From: Bacteroidetes bacterium GWF2_41_31
GTDB lineage: Bacteria > Bacteroidota > Bacteroidia > Bacteroidales > F082
Assembly: GCA_001769215.1 (NCBI GenBank)
Contig: MEOL01000050.1
Location: forward strand, 62,001-126,000
Length of the DNA stretch: 64,000 bases
Direction: 5' to 3'
Part shown: in pieces, positions 47,263 to 56,521 of the stretch
How positions within the stretch are numbered: the first letter of the stretch is position 1
Layout: every line of letters starts with the position of its first letter
Program-made: the position numbers and the translations under genes
The notes under the pieces: model-generated
What the model saw: the letters and a program-made list of their open reading frames with translations, nothing else
Database searches by the model: none
What the model was told of the DNA's origin: nothing

Positions 47263-48786
47263 TTATTCTTCCATGTCAGAAGAAATGCCATCATATTTAA
47301 CTTCCTTTCCACCCTTGTAATCTATTGCAATTAGGGTGGTTCCATCATCATTATATTTTTTCAATTCCCCGCTTTTACGACCCATGACAAACTCTGCTTC
47401 CATCTTAAGTCGGCCGTTGGGCCACCACCACTGGTGTTTTCCATTTGGTAAATCATCAACATACTTGCCTTCAAATGCGAGACTTCCATCGGGATAGTAG
47501 GTTTTCCAGATTCCACTTCTCAATCCTTCGCTATAAGAGCCTTCTTCTCTGGAATCACCAATTTCCAAAGTCCAGAAGCCCTCCATCTTACCCTCCAAAT
47601 ATTCTCCTGTGGTAATTAATTTCCCCTGATCATCAAATTCACTGTACACCCCATCAGGTAAACCGTTGTAAAAATGCTCCTCACGCAAAGTTTTACCGTT
47701 TGAATGGTACCAGCGCCAAAGGCTGTCTGGCTTTCCGTTGATATACTTTCCAATCTGCTCCAATTGACCTTTTTGATAATAAAACTCCCAAACCTTTTCT
47801 CTCAAATCGTCCATATAAATTCCCGTGGCTTTTAATTTACCATTGGGATAAAATTCTTTCCAAAAGCCTTGACGTTTACCATCGTCCGTCAAAATTCCTT
47901 CAGCTACTATTATTCCTTTTCTGAAAATAAATGATTTTTCAACTTCCCCGGCTTCGTTATATTCACGGCGCACTCCTTCAGGAATGCCGTCTTTGGTGTA
48001 TGTAGACACTACCTTTGTCTTCCCACTTGGAAAATAATCGGTACGCATATCCAATTTAACCAATTCTTCGGCTTTTTCCTGTTTTTCACCATCCACATAT
48101 TTTGTCGCCGAAATCAGGTTTCCATCCCTATCATACTCTTTCCAATAGCCGTTCTCTAACCCATTATTGTATGATCCTTCTTTTTGTACTGCTATTTCAT
48201 CATCAAAAAACCACTTCCATCTTCCATGTCGCAATCCATTTGAATTAGTTCTGTTTATGCGCTCTCTTTCAACAACATAACCCTTTTTATAATAAACCAG
48301 TTGAATAATATTTCCTAAAGTATCATAGTCGCGTGCTATTCCCTCTTCCAAACCATCAACGAAAGGTATTTTTGATTTGATCTTCAGGTCAGCGGATAAT
48401 ACATAGCTTTCTCCTTGCTTCACATCTTGTACAAAACGTTCACGGATAATTTCATTGCCTTGATAAGTTGAGCGAAAGCCGTTTTTTTTACCCTGCTCGT
48501 AATCTATTTCAAGAATAAGTTGGCCTTCTTCACTATAAAAACGCCAAATACTGTCAAGTAAAAAATTTTTTCTGTTTCCCTCCGATTTCAATATTCCATC
48601 AGTATAGTAGTTTTTCCAATACCCATCAGGTTTACCGGAAACCATGTAACCTTCACTAATGACAACGCTGTCAGGCGAATAAAAAACGGTATATCCTTCA
48701 CCTTTCAACTCTCCGGTAGTTTGTCCGGTGAGGTTTATTTGAATCAAAATGATTGTTATTAAACAGAAAAAAAAAATTCTATTCAT
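47263..48786 (-). CDS. Exported MORN-repeat protein (YwqK-like)
   Basis: A 507-residue protein with a signal segment (FFFCLITIILIQINLTGQ) and a long run of about 20 MORN_2/YwqK-type repeats of roughly 22 residues. The units share the pattern G.W..YY.DG.L..EG.Y..G...G. They build an extended beta-hairpin stack. YwqK-family proteins are labelled as antitoxins in some databases, but no toxin gene lies here, so I do not apply that label. Its start overlaps the end of the upstream lipoprotein gene by eight bases, so the two are coupled. Confidence 0.78.
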   Translation of the reverse strand: MNRIFFFCLITIILIQINLTGQTTGELKGEGYTVFYSPDSVVISEGYMVSGKPDGYWKNYYTDGILKSEGNRKNFLLDSIWRFYSEEGQLILEIDYEQGKKNGFRSTYQGNEIIRERFVQDVKQGESYVLSADLKIKSKIPFVDGLEEGIARDYDTLGNIIQLVYYKKGYVVERERINRTNSNGLRHGRWKWFFDDEIAVQKEGSYNNGLENGYWKEYDRDGNLISATKYVDGEKQEKAEELVKLDMRTDYFPSGKTKVVSTYTKDGIPEGVRREYNEAGEVEKSFIFRKGIIVAEGILTDDGKRQGFWKEFYPNGKLKATGIYMDDLREKVWEFYYQKGQLEQIGKYINGKPDSLWRWYHSNGKTLREEHFYNGLPDGVYSEFDDQGKLITTGEYLEGKMEGFWTLEIGDSREEGSYSEGLRSGIWKTYYPDGSLAFEGKYVDDLPNGKHQWWWPNGRLKMEAEFVMGRKSGELKKYNDDGTTLIAIDYKGGKEVKYDGISSDMEE

Positions 48787-49321
48787 GTCCTGAAGAAACT
48801 GTTCTGCCTTTTAAGATTCGCTTTTGTTTTTCAAACTTGCTAACATAGTCTTTTGCAACCATTAACAAAGCTCGGCTTGACGAGGGCGTGAGATAATAAA
48901 TAGTAGTATCGTATTTAACCTGTCCATAATTTCCTTTCCAGGATAGTGCAGACAATTGATAATAACCATCAGCATTGCATTTGAACGACAATTGTCGGTT
49001 TTCACCTGTCTCAAAAGATATATTTAAAAGATCTTTGGCTTGATGCACAGCCACTCCCGGTGTGTTTTTAGGAATAACAATTTCTTCAACATATTGACCA
49101 TCTTCATATCGAATTTGACCCCTGGCTATTTGGGTTTCAGCATAAGAAAGATTTCTTTTAAGCACAATTTTTCCAGAATTAAAATATTGTACTTCAATTT
49201 CTTTGAGTTTATTTTCCAATAGATTAATTCTCATTTCTTTTGTAAATATTACTTTATTGGAGCAGGAAGAACCTGCCACCAAAATAAATATCAATGATAA
49301 TATTAAAAGTTTTTCTTTCAT
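48779..49321 (-). CDS. Hypothetical lipoprotein coupled to the MORN-repeat protein
   Basis: A 180-residue lipoprotein (lipobox AGSSC, Cys at 20). The rest is strand-rich with alternating charged and hydrophobic residues, such as IEVQYFNSGKIVLKRNL and VKYDTTIYYLTPSSSRALLMV. No known motif was seen. It ends with an eight-base overlap onto the MORN gene, suggesting the two work together, perhaps at the outer membrane. It follows nadA by about 15 bases on the same strand. Confidence 0.65.
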   Translation of the reverse strand: MKEKLLILSLIFILVAGSSCSNKVIFTKEMRINLLENKLKEIEVQYFNSGKIVLKRNLSYAETQIARGQIRYEDGQYVEEIVIPKNTPGVAVHQAKDLLNISFETGENRQLSFKCNADGYYQLSALSWKGNYGQVKYDTTIYYLTPSSSRALLMVAKDYVSKFEKQKRILKGRTVSSGHE

Positions 49322-49335
49322 TTTTAACTAAATAA

Positions 49336-50271
49336 CTAAATGATTCCCAACTTTTTTGAAATGTCAAGCATGCGAATAATAGGCTTCCTGGCCAATTCAA
49401 TAGTTTCAGCGTCTAAAGATATGGCAGGTTTTCCATTTTTCAACGCAAGATACAACTTTTCCATGGTATTAAGTTTCATATATGGGCAATCGTTACAAGA
49501 ACAAGTGCTATCGGATGGCACAATATAAAATTCCTTTTCCGGAGAAAGCTTTTTCATTTGATGCAAAATGCCTGATTCAGTAGCAACAATAAATTTTTTT
49601 GAAATATCTTTTTGCGTAAAATTAATCATTCCTGTGGTGGATCCAATATAGGCTGCCAATGTCAAAACGGCAGCACTACATTCCGGATGCGCAATCACTT
49701 TGGCATCCGGATGTTTTTGTTTCAATTCGATAATGGCCTCGGTATTAAGAATATTATGTACTTCGCAGGTGCCATTCCATAATATCATATTTCGTCCGGT
49801 TAATCGGTTGATATAGCCACCCAGATTTTTATCAGGAGCAAAAATAATTTTTTGATCTGTTGGAAATGACTCTACAATTTGAACGGCATTTCCTGAAGTA
49901 CATACCACATCAGTAAGCGTTTTAATGGCCGCGGTGGTATTGATATAACTAATCACGATGTGATCAGGATGCTGTTCTTTAAAACGTTTAAAATCTTCAT
50001 AAGGACACGAGTCGGCCAATGAACAACCTGCATTCAGATCGGGCAAAACGACGGGAATACTGGGATTAAGCATTTTTGCCGTTTCGGCCATAAAATGCAC
50101 TCCGGCAAATACAATCATGTCAGAATTGGCTTCAGAAGCTTTTTGCGCCAGCCCTAAACTATCACCAACATAATCAGCTATATCCTGAATTTCCGGAATT
50201 TGATAAAAATGCGCCAGAATCAAAGCATTTTTTTCTTTCTTTAGTCTCAGTATTTCGTTTCTATAATTCAT
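49336..50271 (-). CDS. nadA: Quinolinate synthase A
   Basis: A 311-residue 4Fe-4S enzyme that condenses iminoaspartate and dihydroxyacetone phosphate to quinolinate in NAD synthesis. The N-terminal AHFYQIPEIQDIADYVGDSL carries the active-site His. Cluster ligand candidates are C83, C169 and a C-terminal cysteine in STCSCNDCPYMK. HPECSAAV and ATESGILH are also typical. No nadB or nadC is in the neighbourhood. It diverges from rpiB across a 535-base AT-rich gap. Confidence 0.96.
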   Translation of the reverse strand: MNYRNEILRLKKEKNALILAHFYQIPEIQDIADYVGDSLGLAQKASEANSDMIVFAGVHFMAETAKMLNPSIPVVLPDLNAGCSLADSCPYEDFKRFKEQHPDHIVISYINTTAAIKTLTDVVCTSGNAVQIVESFPTDQKIIFAPDKNLGGYINRLTGRNMILWNGTCEVHNILNTEAIIELKQKHPDAKVIAHPECSAAVLTLAAYIGSTTGMINFTQKDISKKFIVATESGILHQMKKLSPEKEFYIVPSDSTCSCNDCPYMKLNTMEKLYLALKNGKPAISLDAETIELARKPIIRMLDISKKLGII

Positions 50272-50806
50272 CTCTTTTTTACTATGAACAATTAAGCCTT
50301 ATTATATTTTTTATTTAATTAAATAAATGTTAATATTTATAGCACTGTTCAAATGTTTGATTACTTGTATCCAATTTGTTTGGAAAATTGAAAAAGACCA
50401 TATATTTAACACTGTATTAACAAAATAACTTTGTTTAAATATTTTTAAATCAAAGGTATAATCACTTATTAACATCCTCTTAATTTTTGATTGCAGTTAT
50501 AAAAACATCCTGTCGATTGAAGAGTAAAGTTGTTCATTAAAATGGGAAACTATTTATAACTTTTATTAAAAAATGGAAAACTTTAGACTGACAAATTTTG
50601 ATGTTAATAAACCTCGATTTACAAAGTAATTATCAACAAAAATAAGCAGATATTAACAATAAAATAGTGAAAACCGATAAAAATTTGAATGTAAATACAT
50701 TAGGATAAGATGAACTAAAAAGGTAACTGTTCAAAACAAATGGTTTTCAGTTGATTTAATCATTGCCCTTTAAAAATGTCTAAATTTGTAGCATATTTTT
50801 TCAACA
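50272..50806. other. 535-base AT-rich intergenic region with six TATYAACA boxes
   Basis: The only non-coding stretch over 300 bases. It is very AT-rich and lies between divergent nadA and rpiB. Six DnaA-box-like 9-mers ending TATYAACA were found: 50329-50337 (minus), 50414-50422, 50466-50474, 50602-50610 (minus), 50630-50638 and 50650-50658. The copy at 50630 is TTATCAACA, close to the DnaA box TTATCCACA. Apart from the rpiB -7 element nothing else was recognised. A role as a replication origin or a large regulatory region is possible. Confidence 0.45.
50781..50788 (+). promoter_or_regulatory. -7 promoter element of rpiB
   Basis: TAAATTTG matches TAnnTTTG, 18 bases before the rpiB ATG. Confidence 0.5.
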
Positions 50807-51256
50807 ATGACAGAAAACAGCATGATTTTAACTATGGCATCCGATCATGGTGGATTTGCCATGAAAACTTTTTTAAAAGAGAAACTCGAAAGATCGGGAT
50901 ACACCGTGTTTGATTTTGGGACCAATTCGGATGAAAGTGTTGATTATCCTGATATGATTCATCCCCTCGCGAGTGCTATTAATAAAGGAGAGTTTAAACG
51001 TGGAATTATTCTTTGCGGAAGTGGCAACGGAGCTCAGATGACCGCCAACAAATATCCCAACGTGCGTGCCGGATTGTGCTGGGATGTATTACAGGCAGAG
51101 TTAATCAGACGGCACAACGATGCGAATGTTTTGTCGTTACCAGGCCGGTTTATTTCGATGGAAGAAGCCTGGAAAATAACGGAAATTTTTCTTAACACCT
51201 CATTTGACGGTGGGCGTCATTTAACTCGTGTTAATAAAATAAATAGGTTAATTTAA
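50807..51256 (+). CDS. rpiB: Ribose 5-phosphate isomerase B
   Basis: A 149-residue LacA/RpiB isomerase that interconverts ribose 5-phosphate and ribulose 5-phosphate. The substrate loop ASDHGGFAMK, the catalytic Cys in IILCGSGNG and RRHNDANVLSLPGR match the family. The start ATG follows a -7 element by 18 bases. It is followed after ten bases by lutB and then DUF308, probably one transcript. Confidence 0.96.
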   Translation: MTENSMILTMASDHGGFAMKTFLKEKLERSGYTVFDFGTNSDESVDYPDMIHPLASAINKGEFKRGIILCGSGNGAQMTANKYPNVRAGLCWDVLQAELIRRHNDANVLSLPGRFISMEEAWKITEIFLNTSFDGGRHLTRVNKINRLI

Positions 51257-51266
51257 CTTTTTTCAA

Positions 51267-52646
51267 GTGGAAATAAATACTGAATACAAAGATTTTACGG
51301 AGCGTGCACTCCAGGTAATAAGCAACCCGGAGAAGCAGGAACAAATTGTTTTAGCCATCAATCAGCACGAAAAAGCTATCAAAGACGGATTAAATCAGTA
51401 TGATAAATTATCGGTGGTTCGACAACGAGCAGGCTATTTAAAAAACAAGGTTATCAATGAACTAGATCGATATCTGATTGAATTTGAAGACAACTTTTTG
51501 AGCAATGGAGGAAAAGTAATTTGGGCACGCGATGCAAATGAAGCCAAGCTTGAAATAAAAAAAATAATTAAGAAAAATCAAATAACCAGGATTGTAAAGT
51601 CAAAATCGATGGTTACGGAAGAAATTTCGCTTAACCAAACCTTGAAAAATGCAGGAGTTGAAGTAATTGAATCTGATACTGCTGATTTTATTGCCCAGCT
51701 GGCAGGAGAGAGACTAAACCACATGGGCACACCCAATCGGGTTTATTCAAATGAGGAAGTAGCCGAACTTTTGCATACTAAATTGGGTGCTCCTGAACAT
51801 TTGACATCATTGGAAATCACAGGGTTTACCAAGGAGTACTTAAGTGAAAAAATAGCCAGTGCCGAAATGAGCATTACAGGATGTAATTTTCTGGTAAGTG
51901 ATATAGGGGGGATCGCTATCACTGAAAACGAATCCAGTGCATTAACCACCATGTCATTACCTAAAATTCAGTTGATTGTAGCCGGAATTGATATGTTGAT
52001 ACCTTCAATGGAAAACCTGGATTTGTTTTGGCCTTTGCTCGCATCTTACCAAGTTGGTGAGCCGGTTACAGCCTACAACAGCATTATTACCGGACCAAAA
52101 AAAGAGGGCGAACGTGTCGGTCCGGAAGAACTGATTCTGGTTTTGATAGACAATGGCAGATCGGATGTTCTTGAACAGGAAAAACAACGACAGTCACTTA
52201 CCTGTATTGGTTGTGGGGCTTGTGCAAATGTCTGCCCCGTTTATAAATTAGTTGGTGGTGATACCTATGGCACTACTTATCAGGGACCTATTGGTGCGAT
52301 CATCACACCCTTTATGAAAGATTTTGATGCCTTTAAGCACCTCAGTTATGCCTCCACCCTTTGCGGGAAGTGCGACGCTGTTTGCCCTGTTAATATTCCG
52401 TTGCATAACTTGTTGTTGTATAATAGAAACTTTGCCATTAAAAAGGGTTTTGTTACTTCAGGGGAATCGCGTAGAATCAGGTGGATGACCAAAGCCATGT
52501 CATCGAGAAAACTATTGGATATGCCGGGAAGTACCCTGAAAAACATGTTCATCCGGTTTTCAATGAAAAAGAGCTGGGGAAATCAACGTCATTTACCTAC
52601 AACAGCACCTAAATCGTTTAATCAGCTTTTGAAAGAAAAAAGTTAG
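51267..52646 (+). CDS. LutB-like iron-sulfur protein of lactate utilisation
   Basis: A 459-residue protein of the LutB/YkgF family, the iron-sulfur subunit of the LutABC L-lactate oxidase. A LUD domain covers about 60-290, with SDIGGIAITENESSA. Two ferredoxin-type cysteine groups follow: CIGCGACANVCPVYK and CGKCDAVCPVNIP. It starts with GTG, ten bases after rpiB; no upstream ATG fits. No lutA or lutC is nearby, so it is an orphan B subunit here. Confidence 0.88.
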   Translation: MEINTEYKDFTERALQVISNPEKQEQIVLAINQHEKAIKDGLNQYDKLSVVRQRAGYLKNKVINELDRYLIEFEDNFLSNGGKVIWARDANEAKLEIKKIIKKNQITRIVKSKSMVTEEISLNQTLKNAGVEVIESDTADFIAQLAGERLNHMGTPNRVYSNEEVAELLHTKLGAPEHLTSLEITGFTKEYLSEKIASAEMSITGCNFLVSDIGGIAITENESSALTTMSLPKIQLIVAGIDMLIPSMENLDLFWPLLASYQVGEPVTAYNSIITGPKKEGERVGPEELILVLIDNGRSDVLEQEKQRQSLTCIGCGACANVCPVYKLVGGDTYGTTYQGPIGAIITPFMKDFDAFKHLSYASTLCGKCDAVCPVNIPLHNLLLYNRNFAIKKGFVTSGESRRIRWMTKAMSSRKLLDMPGSTLKNMFIRFSMKKSWGNQRHLPTTAPKSFNQLLKEKS

Positions 52647-52675
52647 TAATTTTATCTTTTTAAAACAATAAACTC

Positions 52676-53206
52676 ATGAAATCAAAGACATTATCAAACT
52701 GGTGGGTACTTGCGTTTAATGGTATTATTGCTCTGCTATTTGGCTTGATGGCTATTTTTTCACCTCTTGAAACCATGAATGTGATTGTCATGTATTTTGG
52801 CTTTGTGATGATAATCGTTGGTATTGCCATGGCTTATGGTGCATATATCAACATGAAGAATCAACTTCGCTACGGAAGGGATTTAATTAGTTCCTTAATC
52901 ACCATTGGATTGGGGATTGTACTTGCTTTTTTTACTGAACGTTCGATGGAGATACTGGTATTGGTGGTGGGTATTTGGGCCATCATTCTCGGAATCAGTC
53001 AATTGATAATCATGATGAACATTCATTCCCCGGGTGACAAAAGAATGTTGTTAATCAATGGAATCATTACCATCGCTTTTGGGATTATTTTGTTTTTTAA
53101 TCCATTTGCATCGGCTGCTGTATTTATCGTGTTAACAGGAATACTGGCGGTAATGGTTGGTATAATATTAATAGTATTGTCTATCAAATTGAAAAATTTA
53201 GTTTAA
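52676..53206 (+). CDS. DUF308/HdeD-family membrane protein
   Basis: A 176-residue protein with six predicted membrane helices in three hairpins, the HdeD layout: NGIIALLFGLMAIFSPLETM, YFGFVMIIVGIAMAYG, LISSLITIGLGIVLAF, then ILVLVVGIWAIILGISQL and GIITIAFGIILFFNPFA. It lies 29 bases after lutB. HdeD relates to acid resistance in enterics, but the role in Bacteroidota is unknown. Confidence 0.87.
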   Translation: MKSKTLSNWWVLAFNGIIALLFGLMAIFSPLETMNVIVMYFGFVMIIVGIAMAYGAYINMKNQLRYGRDLISSLITIGLGIVLAFFTERSMEILVLVVGIWAIILGISQLIIMMNIHSPGDKRMLLINGIITIAFGIILFFNPFASAAVFIVLTGILAVMVGIILIVLSIKLKNLV

Positions 53207-53222
53207 AAGTAAGGCAGACGGA

Positions 53223-54974
53223 CTAATCAAATTTCATGTCAAGAATTCGAAGTTGCAGGGAGGTGTTTCCCAGCCAGGTGTTTTCATCGATGTGATAGCA
53301 GATGCTGAAAGGCTTTCCCTGCTGTACTTTTTCAAGATATTCACCCATGTTGAAAGCAATAGCCGGGATTGGATTTCCGGTTCGGTCGGGATGAACGACA
53401 GACAGTTTAAGGTGCTTCACGTCTCCTTTTCCCACCAATTTTACATATCCTGTATCAATAACATTATCTGTTATAAATGCAGGGGCCATGTTTCCGGGAC
53501 CAAAGGGGGCAAATTGTTTAAGTATCCGATAAAATTTGGTGCTGATATCTCCGATATAAAGATCTCCATCAATTTCAATTTCCGGCACAAGCATTTCATC
53601 GGTGAGGTTTTTGCCGGCATATTCCTCAAATTCGTCGGTAAATTTTTGTAAATTCTCTGGTTTTAAAGCAAGTCCGGCCGCGTAGGTGTGTCCACCAAAA
53701 TGCTCCAGCAGGTGGTTGCAGGATTCGATGGCATCGTAGATATCAAAATTCTTAATGGATCTGGCAGAGCCGGTAATTAACCCATCTGACTTGGTTAACA
53801 CGATGGTGGGTCGATAGTAAGCTTCTATCAGGCGTGAGGCCACAATACCTATAACGCCTTTGTGCCAGTGTTCGCTATAAACAACAGTCGATTTTTTTTG
53901 AAACTTGATGATGTCGCTGTTTAATATCTCCATGGCTTCCTGTGTGATGTTGGTATCGAGGTCGCGGCGGGTGGTGTTGAGTTCGTTTATTTGCTTACCA
54001 AGTTTTTCGGCATAAACCATGTTGTTGCTAATGAGCAACTTAACTGAATCCGTAGCGCTTTCGATCCTTCCTGCAGCATTGATGCGCGGTCCCAGCAGAA
54101 AAACAATGTCACTGATGGTAATTTCCCGGTCAAAAAATCCTTCGTTGTCGAAATTATTCTGTTCATCTACACCTGCTGATTTTAGCAACGATTGAATTCC
54201 AACGCGTGGATTTTTATTGAGTTGTTTTAATCCATAATAAGCAAGAATTCTGTTTTCACCAATGATGGGTACAATATCTGCGGCAATGCTGATGGCCACC
54301 AGGTCGAGGCATGCGAAAGAGCGTTCTTTGCTAATTCCTTTTTTTTCTGAAATGGCCTGAACAAGTTTAAAACCTACCCCACATCCTGATAAATCTTTGA
54401 AGGGATAATGACAATCGGGTTGTTTTGGATCGAGTACGGCAATGGCATCAGGAAGTGTGTCGCCCGGCCTGTGGTGGTCGCCAATAATGATGTCCAGCCC
54501 CTTTTGGTTGGCATAGGCAACTTTGGAAACTGCTTTAATTCCACAGTCGAGTGTTATCATCAACTTGTAGTCGTTTTCAACGGCATAATCGATGGCCTTA
54601 AACGATACGCCGTACCCTTCGGTATATCTGTCGGGAATATAAAAACCAACTTTTTTGTAAATGTCTTTCAGAAATGAGTACACCAATGATACGGCTGTAG
54701 TGCCATCTACATCATAATCGCCATATACCAATATCTTTTCACCGTTGTTGATGGCCACCAACACCCGGTCGACGGCCTTATCCATGTCCTTCATCAAAAA
54801 GGGATCGTGGAGGTTTTCAAGTTTTGGTCTGAAAAATGTTTTTGCCTCCTGATAATTTGTCATCCCGCGCTGCACCAACAAATTCAGCAGTTTTTTATTG
54901 ATATTCAGAGATTGTGACAGTTGCTCAACTACATCGTTATCAGGCTTATTTTTAAGCACCCATCGCTTTTCCAT
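53223..54974 (-). CDS. recJ: Single-stranded-DNA-specific exonuclease RecJ
   Basis: A 583-residue 5'-3' ssDNA exonuclease of the DHH family used in recombination and mismatch repair. Motif I is VYGDYDVDGTTA, the DHH motif appears as IIGDHHRPGDTLPDA, and the DHHA1 part has GSARSIKNFDIYDAI and HFGGHTYAAGL. The start MEKRWVLKNKP is typical; the longer frame to 55007 adds an unlikely N-terminus. It converges with DUF308. Confidence 0.96.
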   Translation of the reverse strand: MEKRWVLKNKPDNDVVEQLSQSLNINKKLLNLLVQRGMTNYQEAKTFFRPKLENLHDPFLMKDMDKAVDRVLVAINNGEKILVYGDYDVDGTTAVSLVYSFLKDIYKKVGFYIPDRYTEGYGVSFKAIDYAVENDYKLMITLDCGIKAVSKVAYANQKGLDIIIGDHHRPGDTLPDAIAVLDPKQPDCHYPFKDLSGCGVGFKLVQAISEKKGISKERSFACLDLVAISIAADIVPIIGENRILAYYGLKQLNKNPRVGIQSLLKSAGVDEQNNFDNEGFFDREITISDIVFLLGPRINAAGRIESATDSVKLLISNNMVYAEKLGKQINELNTTRRDLDTNITQEAMEILNSDIIKFQKKSTVVYSEHWHKGVIGIVASRLIEAYYRPTIVLTKSDGLITGSARSIKNFDIYDAIESCNHLLEHFGGHTYAAGLALKPENLQKFTDEFEEYAGKNLTDEMLVPEIEIDGDLYIGDISTKFYRILKQFAPFGPGNMAPAFITDNVIDTGYVKLVGKGDVKHLKLSVVHPDRTGNPIPAIAFNMGEYLEKVQQGKPFSICYHIDENTWLGNTSLQLRILDMKFD

Positions 54975-55121
54975 TGATTCACTTCTTTGAAGGGTAAAAG
55001 TAACCAATTATTGGTCATATCAGCTAATCAACACCAACCTTTCTGGTAATTAGGGCAAGAGAGCTTGTTAACGAATACAATACCAGCTAATTATTTGAAT
55101 ATATTTAACACCAACTAGACA

Positions 55122-56363
55122 TTAAAAATTCGAACGCATGGCATCCACGGGATTAAGCCTTGAGGCTGTCCAGGCCGGGACAAATCCTGAAATAAGACCA
55201 ATAAAGGCCGACACCAAAATTCCAAGCATAATATTGGCCAACGTAAGTGTTAATGTGAAACTAAAAACAGATGAAACCACAATGGTGAGTGCAAACACAA
55301 TCAGTAAACCTACCAGACCTCCCATCAAGGAAAGAAAAATGGACTCGAACAAAAATTGCAGCAATATAAAATAGTTTTTAGCGCCAAGGCTTTTTTGTAT
55401 ACCAATTTGGTTGGTCCGTTCTTTAACACTGACAAACATAATGTTGGCTATTCCGAAACCACCAACCAACAACGAAAATCCTCCAATAAACCAACCAACC
55501 ATGGCAATTACACCAAACAACTGATCGAATCCTTTACTGATAATATCGGTTTCGTTTAATGCGAAATTGTCGTCAGCTGCTGGTGACAGCTTACGGATCG
55601 AACGCATGATTCCGGTAAGTTCGTCCATCATTTGCTCATTGGAGATATGCGGTTTGGCCATCACCATGATGGTGGTACCAATGTTATTAAAGTCCAATAA
55701 GTTGCGTGCATAATTAACGGGAACAATAATCCAGTTGTCTTTGGAACTTCCAAACACATCTTGTCCTTGTTTTTTTATTACGCCTATTACCACGAGTTTA
55801 CGGCCAAACACCTTGATGCTTTGACCCAGAGGATCGAGACCCTGGTAAAGATTTTGTGCAATATCTGCACCAATGATGGCAATATTTTTGCCTCCATGCG
55901 ATTCGATGGGCGTAAAATAGCGACCTGCCTGTAACTCAAAAGGCATCACCTTGTCATAGTCTTGCGAAACTGCCACCACCGGAACATTTTCCATGTTGTT
56001 GTTACCGTGATACACATTGCGGGTTACGCTGACCATAAATGCGGCTGATTCCACCGTGCTTGTTCGTTTTAGCAGCTCATCCATTTCACTTATTTTGGCT
56101 TCAGGCCGTTGGTAATATTTCCACCAGGGATAATCACCTCCCATGGCCCAGGGCCACTTTTGTATAAAGAGTACATTGTTGCCGAGTGAGTTTATTTCGC
56201 TTTTAATGGCATACTCCAAACTGTCGAAAACGGTGAAAACAGAAATAATAGAGAAAATACCAATGGTAATTCCCAGAAGGGATAATAAAGTTCTTACTTT
56301 GTTAACAACCAGCGCGTTAACTGCAAACAAAAAACTTTCGTATATCAGCTTGAATAAGATCAT
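55122..56363 (-). CDS. MacB-type ABC transporter permease
   Basis: A 413-residue permease with one N-terminal membrane helix, a MacB periplasmic core domain (about 45-260) and three C-terminal helices of the FtsX fold: GWFIGGFSLLVGGFGIANIMFVSVKERT, FLFESIFLSLMGGLVGLLIVF and LVSAFIGLISGFVPAW. The RTLLSLLGITIGI start and RLNPVDAMR end are standard. No ATP-binding subunit is adjacent in this window. It probably helps export of lipoproteins, peptides or antibiotics, but the cargo is unknown. Confidence 0.92.
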   Translation of the reverse strand: MILFKLIYESFLFAVNALVVNKVRTLLSLLGITIGIFSIISVFTVFDSLEYAIKSEINSLGNNVLFIQKWPWAMGGDYPWWKYYQRPEAKISEMDELLKRTSTVESAAFMVSVTRNVYHGNNNMENVPVVAVSQDYDKVMPFELQAGRYFTPIESHGGKNIAIIGADIAQNLYQGLDPLGQSIKVFGRKLVVIGVIKKQGQDVFGSSKDNWIIVPVNYARNLLDFNNIGTTIMVMAKPHISNEQMMDELTGIMRSIRKLSPAADDNFALNETDIISKGFDQLFGVIAMVGWFIGGFSLLVGGFGIANIMFVSVKERTNQIGIQKSLGAKNYFILLQFLFESIFLSLMGGLVGLLIVFALTIVVSSVFSFTLTLTLANIMLGILVSAFIGLISGFVPAWTASRLNPVDAMRSNF

Positions 56364-56521
56364 TTTTATCGGAATTAAGCCATTATTTTTGAAATTGATT
56401 AATTGTCAATTTTCATTCAAAATAGTAGGTAAAAGTATAATAAGTTTTAATTAATTCATGTTATTTTGCAAAACAGTAAACGGATCAAACCAAATTTTGA
56501 TAACTAAACCCCAATGTTGCT

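Noticed and set aside
47263-48786. YwqK-repeat protein as an antitoxin of a toxin-antitoxin system
   Set aside because: It has a signal peptide, and no toxin candidate lies beside it.
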